From Lentisphaerota bacterium (GTDB taxonomy: Bacteria; Verrucomicrobiota; Lentisphaeria; Victivallales; Victivallaceae): a DNA stretch of 41,923 bases. The stretch is from NCBI GenBank assembly GCA_015061865.1, contig SUVU01000005.1, forward strand, positions 1 through 41,923. The letters are read 5' to 3'. The position numbers and the translations under genes are program-made. The notes under the pieces were generated by a model. That model saw nothing but the letters and a program-made list of their open reading frames with translations, was not told the origin of the DNA and did no database searches. Positions 16,247 to 24,162 of the stretch are shown in pieces; position 1 is the stretch's first letter; each line of letters begins with the position of its first letter.

Positions 16247-16981
16247 ATGAAAACGGTTAAAATTTTTCTGATGGCATTGGTGGCGGTGTGCGGGATGATC
16301 GTGTCCGGCGCTGATATGCCGGTCAAAAAAATGAGCGTCGAGGCAGTGATGACCGCTGTTCCCGATGTTGCATACCGCAATCATAGCGCATTCACTCCGA
16401 AAAATCCCTCCGTTAACAAATGGCTGATGATCAAAGTCAAATATACGATGGATTCATGCAGCAGTTTTACTCCGGAGGTCAAGTACAGCCGGCAGTCCGG
16501 GGTGGCGGTTTCGTTCCCCGGCTGGCTGGAAAATGTCGAATTGCGGGTGCAGGTGATTTTTGATACCGGTGTCAGTGTGAAAAGTGTGCCGGTCCGGGTG
16601 CTTTTTACCGGCAGCAGCGTGTTTCATTCGATCAAGCGCAATGGCAAAGAGCATTTGGCAGTGATGTTTGTGCCGGCGAAAGTGTTGGATAGATATTGTT
16701 CGCACTGGGGCGGCGCTGCCAAAGTCAGCAAGGGAATGTTTTCCGTGAAAGCAGAGATGTTTGTCGGCGGCAGAGCGTTGGCAACAGCTTTCAGCAGCAA
16801 TATCCCCGGCAAAAGTGAATCCGGCAAAGATACCGGATTCGAAAAGATGTTGAAACTGATCCCCAAACAGTTGAGTCTTGAAAATGCGGTGTTGCCGCGA
16901 TCCCGTTCCCCATGGGCGCTGCTTTCACCGGATGACTATGATTGGGAAGTGGATAAAAGTGTGGGTTCTGTGCAGGAATGA
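16247..16981 (+). CDS. Amuc_1102-like secreted pilus-associated protein
   Basis: A 244-residue protein with a Sec signal (MKTVKIFLMALVAVCGMIVSGA). The ATG at 16247 has CGGAG 8 bases upstream; an in-frame GTG at 16238 overlaps that site. The mature part is predicted mostly beta (for example VKYSRQSGVAVSFPG), consistent with an immunoglobulin-like fold. A tail rich in acidic residues follows. By itself I would call it hypothetical. The assignment rests on being directly upstream of the PilM-like gene, the position of Amuc_1102 in the Akkermansia pilus-like cluster, and on approximate size. It would be periplasmic or secreted. Confidence 0.6.
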   Translation: MKTVKIFLMALVAVCGMIVSGADMPVKKMSVEAVMTAVPDVAYRNHSAFTPKNPSVNKWLMIKVKYTMDSCSSFTPEVKYSRQSGVAVSFPGWLENVELRVQVIFDTGVSVKSVPVRVLFTGSSVFHSIKRNGKEHLAVMFVPAKVLDRYCSHWGGAAKVSKGMFSVKAEMFVGGRALATAFSSNIPGKSESGKDTGFEKMLKLIPKQLSLENAVLPRSRSPWALLSPDDYDWEVDKSVGSVQE

Positions 16982-17040
16982 AGTGAAAACTTCATCTCCT
17001 GCCGTTGATATTTTTTGAGAAAAACGTGTGGAAACAAGTT

Positions 17041-18810
17041 ATGGCGAAAGAAAACAAGATACTGGCAGTTGATATCGGCGGCAGCAGTCTGAAAATGGCT
17101 GAATTTGCCTTCCCCGGCGACAGCATCCAGATGACGAAATGCCTGTTCCGGAAAATTGAGAAACTTGAAGGCGAGAGCGACAGTGAGTGCTTTGAACGCA
17201 ATTATCTGGAAATGCTCGCTGAGGGCGGATTTACTGCCGCATCTGTACGGTTGCTTCTTTCTGCAAGTAATTCTTTCCAGCGGTTGAGCAAATTGCCGCC
17301 GGTTCTCGGCAGCAGCGCCGCAGTTTCCCGCCTGATCGAGTTTGAAGCCTCCCAGGCTGTTCCTTATTCCATGGCGGAGGTCGAGTGGGGCTATCAGCTG
17401 CTCCAGCACCGTTGGCAGGAAACTGTCCGGGAAACAGAGGAAGATGGCTCGGTCGTCGAATCGACGGTCAATAATGAGGAATATGAAGCGCTTTTCGTGG
17501 CGATGAAAAGCGATGATGTCATCAGCTATACCGATGTGATCGAGCGTTCCGGTAAAACACTGATTTCGGTGGAACTGGCATCGCTGGCACTGTTCAATGC
17601 CGCTGTGGTGAGCCAGATCCGGGAAGACGAGAGCGTGCTGCTGCTGGATATCGGCGCCCGCTGTACCAGCTTGATGATCGCCGATCAGCGGCGGATCTTT
17701 ATCCGCAATATTCCTATCGGCGGCGACACGATCAATACCCAGATCATCCGGGAATTCGGGGTTGGTGAAGCCGAAGCGGAGGATTTCAAACGCCGTTACG
17801 GTTTCGTCGCTCTCGGCGGTGCTTATGATGAACCGGATTCAGAACTGGCGGCGACGATTTCCAAACTTGCCCGTAACACGATGACCCGTCTGCATGGAGA
17901 AATCAGCCGTTCCATCAGCGTGTGGCGCGCCCAGCACGGCGGCAATGCTCCGGTGCGGGTGCTGCTCGCCGGCGGCGGCAGCACGATGCAGTATACGACG
18001 GACTTTTTCCAGGAAAAATTGCGTTTGCCGGTGGAGTACCTCAATACTTTCGGTCTGGTTTCGATCTCTCCGGAAGTGGATGTGGCGCAATTGCAGAGTG
18101 TGGCATCCATGGTTCAGCCGCTTATCGGTACGGCGCTGCACGAGATCGGTACCTTGCCGGTTGATATATCGCTGCTGCCGCGGGTGATCCGCAATCAGGT
18201 CGATTTCACCGCCCGCAAACCTTATCTGTTTGCTTCGGCGGCGGCACTGGTCTGCTGTATGATCATCAGTCTGGTCGGTGTCAACCGGGTGGCGAGTGCG
18301 GAGCAGGAGCGCTCCAAACGGGTGATCGACAATATCGCTACGGCGAAACGTGAGGTCGCCAGCGTGCAGAGAGTCAACAGCGAAATGATGTCTGCCAAAG
18401 GCAAATATGATACCGCATGCAGATTTTACAGCGAACGCAATAAATTCACCAATCTTCTCAATGAACTTCAGCAGTTCATGCCTGACCAGATGTGGCTGGT
18501 TTCGCTGATGCCGAAATTTCAGGAAAGAAGCTATGATGAGAATGAAAACCGTGACCGCAGCGAAGGCGGCAACGATGTCGATCGTACTGCGGCAAAAGTC
18601 AACGAATTGCGTGATGTCGACGAGTTCGTGCTGACCGGGTATGTGCTGAATATCGACGGTTTTGACGCCATCGGTCACTTTAAAGAAAATATTCGTAAAA
18701 AATCGCAGTATTTCTCTGATAAAGTTTACGGCGAACCCAAATTGTCCGGCCAGAGCAACCTCAGCTATTTTGAAATCACGCTGAGTCTGAAAGAAAAAAT
18801 CAAAAAATAG
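17041..18810 (+). CDS. PilM-like (Amuc_1101-like) protein fused to a PilN-like domain
   Basis: A 589-residue protein. The first 370 residues are an actin-like PilM/FtsA-type ATPase domain: DIGGSSLKMAEF at the start, a LLLDIGARCTSLMIAD segment and LLAGGGSTMQ. Then comes a single membrane helix at about 394-414 (LFASAAALVCCMIISLVGV), a coiled coil, and a periplasmic PilN-like domain (NLLNELQQFMPDQMWLVSL). In type IV pili PilM is cytoplasmic and binds PilN; here both are in one chain, as I recall for Amuc_1101-type proteins. The ATG at 17041 is preferred over an upstream in-frame TTG at 17005 because actin-like domains begin near the start codon. The downstream gene begins after 15 bases. Confidence 0.8.
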   Translation: MAKENKILAVDIGGSSLKMAEFAFPGDSIQMTKCLFRKIEKLEGESDSECFERNYLEMLAEGGFTAASVRLLLSASNSFQRLSKLPPVLGSSAAVSRLIEFEASQAVPYSMAEVEWGYQLLQHRWQETVRETEEDGSVVESTVNNEEYEALFVAMKSDDVISYTDVIERSGKTLISVELASLALFNAAVVSQIREDESVLLLDIGARCTSLMIADQRRIFIRNIPIGGDTINTQIIREFGVGEAEAEDFKRRYGFVALGGAYDEPDSELAATISKLARNTMTRLHGEISRSISVWRAQHGGNAPVRVLLAGGGSTMQYTTDFFQEKLRLPVEYLNTFGLVSISPEVDVAQLQSVASMVQPLIGTALHEIGTLPVDISLLPRVIRNQVDFTARKPYLFASAAALVCCMIISLVGVNRVASAEQERSKRVIDNIATAKREVASVQRVNSEMMSAKGKYDTACRFYSERNKFTNLLNELQQFMPDQMWLVSLMPKFQERSYDENENRDRSEGGNDVDRTAAKVNELRDVDEFVLTGYVLNIDGFDAIGHFKENIRKKSQYFSDKVYGEPKLSGQSNLSYFEITLSLKEKIKK

Positions 18811-18825
18811 CAGGGGATGAACAAT

Positions 18826-20271
18826 ATGTTGCAGAATAAACTTATTAAAGATAACCGCCTGACATTTTTGATTCTGGCAGTTTCGGCGCTGGTATCGTTG
18901 GTGATGCTTGTTTTTGTTACGATTCAGGCTCTCCGCTGGAGTTCTTATAAAGAGCAGACGGAAAATGCCCGCAGTGAAATCGCTTCGCTGATCAAAAAAC
19001 GTCCCAGCCCCGGCAAAGAAAACGAAAAACGGCTCAAAGAAGATGCCGAACTTTACAAAGCACGGGTGAAAGAACTGGTGCTGCCCGATCCGTTGCAGCC
19101 TGCGGTGGATAAATTCTTTGAAACTTTGGAGCCGCCGCTGGAGAGCGCATTTTCTTCTCCGTCCGAGCTGGCGAAATACAAAGTCCCCGGCACCGGTATC
19201 AAAGCTGATCCGAAAAAAGGTACTCCGGCAGTGCCGGTCAAGATCCGCAAGCTGACCCAGCGGGAGTTTCTGGAGTTTTTCAAAAAACGGTTTGACGATT
19301 ATTGCAATAAAAACGTCGCCAGAGAAGACCGCAAGTGGGCGTCGGCATTGAACGGTTTTATGCTCTCGTACAATCACAAATTTTTCCCCGCCGGCAATTG
19401 GGATAAGGCGGTGAAAGCATTTGTCAACGAGGCGAAAAAAGCAACTTTTGAGCCGATCAACGATGCTACGAAAGTTTCTATTTTGCTGATGGCGATCGGA
19501 TTTGAGCGCAAAGTTGAAAAAGAACTTGCTTCATCGCAGGCGCATATTGATAACATGAAAATTGGCATCAATAAATATGCCGTGGGCAAAAAAATGAGTC
19601 TTTTCAGCTCTGCGGAAGCATTTATCGGCGGCGGCTCCGGCGATGCGGTTTCCGGTCGCGGCAGTGAAGATTCCGGTTATAAAGCAGAAGATTATCCGGC
19701 GTTGCTTTTCCACTGGGATGTGTATGGTGACATCGTCAAACGTCTGGCGGATGCCAATGTGGCGACGTTGAATCAGATCGTGGTGCGTGCCAGAAAAAAC
19801 AGCGAAGAAAAACGCAGCGATGTGATCGATTTGAGAAGTTCTGTGGAAAATGCCGGTGACTTCCGGGTTTCCCATTATACTGTTGTGATTACCGGTAAAA
19901 TGTCTGCCATCCGTGATGCGGTGCGCAATTTCGATGCGGCGGTGAAAGATAACCGGATGTATGTGGTGCGTTCGGTATTTCTGCAAGCCAAAGAAAATGG
20001 CGCCGCCGCCTTGATGGGGCAGGGAGATGAAACTTCGCAGCTGAATGAAGCAGATAAAGAGCAGCCGCGCAGAGTTTCGACTTCCAGACGCAGCGGTCAG
20101 CGCCGCGAGGCTTCTGCAGAACGGAGCCGGAGCGAGGAGGAGCAGGCGCGTCTTGACAGGGATGCCAAGCTGCCGCCGGAAAAACGCTCAGATTATGGGA
20201 TGATTTATGTCGGCGGTGATGAAGAAAGTATCGCTTATATCGACATTGATTATATCGTGTTGGCGAAATAA
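18826..20271 (+). CDS. Amuc_1100-like (PilO-type) membrane-anchored protein
   Basis: A protein of about 481 residues. It has an N-terminal membrane helix (about 12-32, LIFLAVSAL-type hydrophobic run), a coiled coil to about 80, and a long periplasmic part. The carboxy-terminal half has an Ala/Arg/Glu-rich low-complexity stretch (SRRSGQRREASAERSR) before a short C-terminal strand. The start at 18826 is better than the ATG at 18817 because AGGGG at 18812-18816 touches the latter. The position after the PilM-PilN fusion and this topology fit PilO-type proteins; Amuc_1100 is the Akkermansia counterpart (about 317 residues), so this one is longer. Identification is by position and architecture, not by motif. 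Confidence 0.65.
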   Translation: MLQNKLIKDNRLTFLILAVSALVSLVMLVFVTIQALRWSSYKEQTENARSEIASLIKKRPSPGKENEKRLKEDAELYKARVKELVLPDPLQPAVDKFFETLEPPLESAFSSPSELAKYKVPGTGIKADPKKGTPAVPVKIRKLTQREFLEFFKKRFDDYCNKNVAREDRKWASALNGFMLSYNHKFFPAGNWDKAVKAFVNEAKKATFEPINDATKVSILLMAIGFERKVEKELASSQAHIDNMKIGINKYAVGKKMSLFSSAEAFIGGGSGDAVSGRGSEDSGYKAEDYPALLFHWDVYGDIVKRLADANVATLNQIVVRARKNSEEKRSDVIDLRSSVENAGDFRVSHYTVVITGKMSAIRDAVRNFDAAVKDNRMYVVRSVFLQAKENGAAALMGQGDETSQLNEADKEQPRRVSTSRRSGQRREASAERSRSEEEQARLDRDAKLPPEKRSDYGMIYVGGDEESIAYIDIDYIVLAK

Positions 20272-20291
20272 GGAATTCCGGAGATATAATT

Positions 20292-21578
20292 ATGAAAGAC
20301 TTTTTGAAAGAGCACTACGACAAAATTCTCCTGTTGGGGTTGTTTTGTGTGTTTATCGGTTTGATGTTCACGGTTCAGGGTATTATCAGCAGTACCAAAG
20401 AGATCACTGAGGAGTCCCTGCAGATCCCGAAACGCAAAGCAGATCATAAAAAAGCCGATCCCGACAGTGAATATCTCAATGTCAGTGTGCAGAAAAGCAA
20501 AGGCGCATTGAAATGGGACGATAATCACTCCCGCAACACTGAAATCGAGGCTAAAGCATTCAACGGTTTCAGCGATTTGACGTTTGTGTTCCCGATCGCC
20601 AAATGCCCCTATTGTAAAGGTGAAAAGGCGATTTATATCCCGCTGGATAATTTTTCGTCCAAAGACCAGAAACGCAATTGTCTGATTTGCGGCACTTATC
20701 TGCCGACGCCTCCGGAAAGACGCAAAGCCAAAGTGTTGACTGCCTCTGAAAACGACAGTGATGGCGATGGAATTTCCAATGATGATGAAAGAAAATACGG
20801 TCTGGATCCGAATAATCCGGATGATGCATTGGCTGATAATGATAATGACGGATTTTCCAATGTGTTTGAAATCGCCAATAATTCCGATCCCCGCAATGGC
20901 CGGATCCATCCTCCGCACTGGTGGCGTCTGGTGCTGGCGGATGTCGCCCAGATCGAATTGCCGATCAAATTTATGAAACTTAATGACAATAATTCTGACG
21001 ATAAAACCAAATGGGAGCTGCAGTTCAACGTCAAGCGAAAAAAACGTGAACAGACCCAGTTCTATGCTTTGAATGAAGTGGTGAGCATTGATCGCCGTGA
21101 TTATAAAATTGTAGAAATCGTGCGGGATATCAAAGTTGTCAAAGCCGCAGGTGAAAATGGCAAGGAAACGGTGGAAGATAAGAGCAAAATCTTCCTGGTC
21201 GAGGAGCTTTATGGCGAGACCAACCGTCAGCCGGATAAATTGGTGATGTTTGCCGGACAACCGGCGTATTCTTCTGATAAACGCCCGATTTTGAAAGACG
21301 TGGGCTTCTATCCGCCGTTGGAACATGCATTGACGATCGGCGGAGAGGTGAGAGTCGGCGCCGTTAATAATGAAAACCGTGGCGGCAAGCGGTATCTGGT
21401 TGCCAAAGTCGATGTCGAAAAAATGATCGTCTGGATCGTTGACCGGAATGAACGTGCCGATGAAAACGGCAACCGGACTTTGATCGAGATCACTAAAGAT
21501 GGTAAGATCCCGCAGGAAATGCGGGTCGGAGAGAAAAAGAAAGATGCTTCCGAAACAGGGGGGGATGAAACTTTTTAA
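20292..21578 (+). CDS. Amuc_1099-like membrane protein with zinc ribbon and calcium-loop repeats
   Basis: A 428-residue protein with one N-terminal membrane helix (about 13-34). A four-cysteine zinc-ribbon pair follows, CPYC and CLIC (about residues 110-140). Then come acidic loops with the form DSDGDGISNDDE and DNDNDGFSNVFE (about 153-195), like thrombospondin type-3 or EF-hand calcium sites, and a beta-rich C-terminal domain. Its position (fourth in the pilus-like cluster, before the secretin) matches Amuc_1099-type pilus-system proteins. RBS GGAG is about 10 bases before the ATG. A role in linking platform and secretin across the periplasm is inference. Cysteine zinc sites in a periplasmic protein are uncommon. 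Confidence 0.65.
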   Translation: MKDFLKEHYDKILLLGLFCVFIGLMFTVQGIISSTKEITEESLQIPKRKADHKKADPDSEYLNVSVQKSKGALKWDDNHSRNTEIEAKAFNGFSDLTFVFPIAKCPYCKGEKAIYIPLDNFSSKDQKRNCLICGTYLPTPPERRKAKVLTASENDSDGDGISNDDERKYGLDPNNPDDALADNDNDGFSNVFEIANNSDPRNGRIHPPHWWRLVLADVAQIELPIKFMKLNDNNSDDKTKWELQFNVKRKKREQTQFYALNEVVSIDRRDYKIVEIVRDIKVVKAAGENGKETVEDKSKIFLVEELYGETNRQPDKLVMFAGQPAYSSDKRPILKDVGFYPPLEHALTIGGEVRVGAVNNENRGGKRYLVAKVDVEKMIVWIVDRNERADENGNRTLIEITKDGKIPQEMRVGEKKKDASETGGDETF

Positions 21579-21636
21579 GTTCAGTAGCGGGTTGAAATAA
21601 ACAATTTCAAAAATATATAAAAAGGAAGTCAAACGA

Positions 21637-24139
21637 ATGAAAAAAACAACCTTGATTCAGTGTCCGTTGATGTTCTGTCTGGCGACGGCGTTGGGATTTT
21701 CGACGTTGACTGCGGCAGAGAATATGACCGCAGAACACGAGAAAATGCAGAACGATTACTACGCAACACAGGATCGGTATGCCAGCAAGAGCGAAGCGCT
21801 TGCGGCTGCCGGGAAATTCGATCAGGCAATTGAAATCCTGGACAACAGGGTCGTTAAAGAGTTGCAGGATGAACTCAAAAGAAGCGACAGCTGGCGTGCC
21901 AAACGGCGCCTGGCAGAGTATTCCGCCAAATTGCGGGCGTTGCGCCTGAAATATGGTACGATCAAATTGCGCAGTGCGGAAAAGGCGTATGCCGAGGGCC
22001 GCTATGCTGACGCGATGAAGTTTGCGTTGGAGGCAAAAGGTGTTTGTGATGAGTTGACTGCCGAGTCTGATGAGATCGCCGCCGCCGCCCGCAGCCGTCA
22101 GACTGCCAATGAGTATCGTGATAAGACCAATCCCGAAAAAATTGATGCCAAACTCGTGGAGAAAGAAAAACAGATCAAAGCTGCGCTTGCCGCTGCCCGT
22201 ACCCTGATCAAACACGGCAGATACGAGGCCGCCAGTGCCGAGATCGAAAAAGTTTATGTGATCGATCCATTTAACGCTGAAGCCGGTCAGCTGGCGAATA
22301 CTCTCTATAAAGCATATTATACTACCGGTGTGAAACGTCGTGATGCGGATGTCGCCGGTCAGCTGGCTTATGAAGCGTGGCAGTGGGTGGAGCCGCAGTT
22401 CCCGCGGGAAATCGACAATGTCAAAAAAGTCGATGCGATGACCAAATCCGCCGACGATACCGGTTTGCAGGCTAAACTTGACAGAATTATTTTCCCGAAA
22501 GTTCAATTTGCCGAAGCCGACCTTAACGGTGTGGCTGATTTTATGACCAAGCGCAGCAAAAATTATTCTCCTGACAACAAAGGAGTTATGGTTCAGTACG
22601 TTCCCCCGAGTCTTCAGAACGCCAATGCCGGGAGTGCCGACGGCGAAACTGATCCGGAAGCAGAACAGACTGCTTCCAGAAGAAAAAACTCCGGCGATCA
22701 GGCAGACGTTGCGCAGAAAAGCGAAACTCAAATCACTCTGGAGTTGAAAAATGTTTCCATGCGTGATTTGATCAATTATGTTTGCTATCTGGCTGATATT
22801 TCCTATGAAATCAGAGACGACCGGGTCGTGTTGGGTACTATCGGCAAACCTGTTTCCAAAGATTATGCGGTGAGTTCGACTTTGCAGCCGTTGATCAATG
22901 CCTTTTTCAAAGGTACTGATCCGGACGCTTCTTCGGAAAAAAGCGAGGAAGATGAGGCGGCTGATTCCAAAGCCAAAAGCGCCGACGAGCTTCAGGATGG
23001 CCAGTTGAAAAGCTTTTTCAAAATGTACGGTGTGGAATTCCCGGAAGAAATTTCTGCCAGCATTGAACTTGACGGTAACGTGCTTACGATGAGAAATTCC
23101 GCTGCGAACCATCAGCGTTTGGAAGCGCTGTTGCGGGAGCTGAACGAAGATAAACCGATGGTTCAGATCGAAGTGAAAAGTATCGAGCTGAATGAAAACG
23201 ATATGGAAGAACTCGGTTTCAACTGGGCGCTGAGTGAGTTGAGCAATAAAAAATTGGACTCCAAAGGATATTACACCGGCAGTGGTATTTACACTGGCGA
23301 CAATACAAGGTACTCCGATGGTTCTGCCAAAGCTCTTTCCATGTTGAGTAACATGCTCAGCGGTGTGGACAGCCGTATGATCAGCAACCTGAATATTTTC
23401 CCGGACTTGCTGGGGTCATTCAAACCTTTCGGTGGAAATCAGGAGTTCAGTTTGTCGCTGACGATCAATGCGCTTGACCGCAGTGACCGTACTGAAATGA
23501 TTTCTGCTCCGAAAGTTCTGGTCAGCAGCGGTGAAGAAGCCGAAGTTAAAATGGGCAAAGGTTACTTTTTCCCGACCGACTGGGATGAATTGGAAATCGA
23601 GATCGAGGACAGCGATGGTGACAATGGATGCCTATACGCTGACGCTGCCGACCCCGTCATTTAACGACGAACCGGATATGATGGGGACGAATTTCAAAGT
23701 TACGCCGCGGGTACTGGCTGATAACAGAACGATCCGTCTGGACATCAGACCGGAAATCAAAAGTTATACCGGCAAAGATGAATATTTCATGGATGTGCTG
23801 GTTTACCGCAGCGGAAAACTCTCTGAGGAGGAAAGCCGTCGCAATCTGGCGATCTGGCGCCCGGTGATCTCCACCCGTTCGATTGACGTGCAGGTTGACG
23901 TTTACCATGGCGAAACAATGGTGCTGGGCGGTTTGTCCGACAGTATTTCGCAGTCACGGCTGGACAAAATTCCGATTTTGGGAGACATCCCTTTCATCGG
24001 CAGATTGTTCCAGTCCCACAGCGAAGTATCCACCCGCCGCAATATGTTGATTTTTGTGACTGCCAGATTGATGAACAGTTCCGGCGAACCGATCCGGAAG
24101 CTGCAGAACAATTTCGGTATTCCTGAAATGGGTCGTTAA
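21637..24139 (+). pseudogene. First Amuc_1098-like secretin, frameshifted near the 3' end
   Basis: An outer-membrane secretin of the GspD/PilQ family, split into two frames. The first frame runs from 21637 to a stop at 23662-23664 (675 residues); the second, homologous to the rest, runs to 24139. Removing one base near 23617-23625 would give one protein of about 833 residues. Signal peptide at 1-24, then a helical TPR-like N-terminal region (about 30-260), an N1-like domain (SMRDLINYVCYLADIS, about 370-400) and the secretin domain (from about 505). The secretin C-terminal signature, VLGGLSDSISQSRLDKIPILGDIPFIGRLF, lies in the second frame. The residues at the break align smoothly with the intact paralogue downstream, so the shift is in sequence or is real. 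I cannot tell mutation, assembly error or programmed shift apart. Confidence 0.85.
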
Positions 24140-24162
24140 GTTGAAGCCGGAGGATGAAAAAT

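Noticed and set aside
17005-17040. Upstream in-frame TTG extension of the PilM-like gene
   Set aside because: The ATG at 17041 starts the actin-like domain at the usual place and the extension has no family-like sequence; it is treated as leader.
17839-19377. Long open frame of 512 codons on the minus strand opposite the pilus genes
   Set aside because: The plus-strand genes carry recognisable domains; the minus frame reads as a low-complexity shadow with no motif or ribosome site. The same applies to the other long minus frames at 20250-21632, 21607-23112 and 25738-26772.
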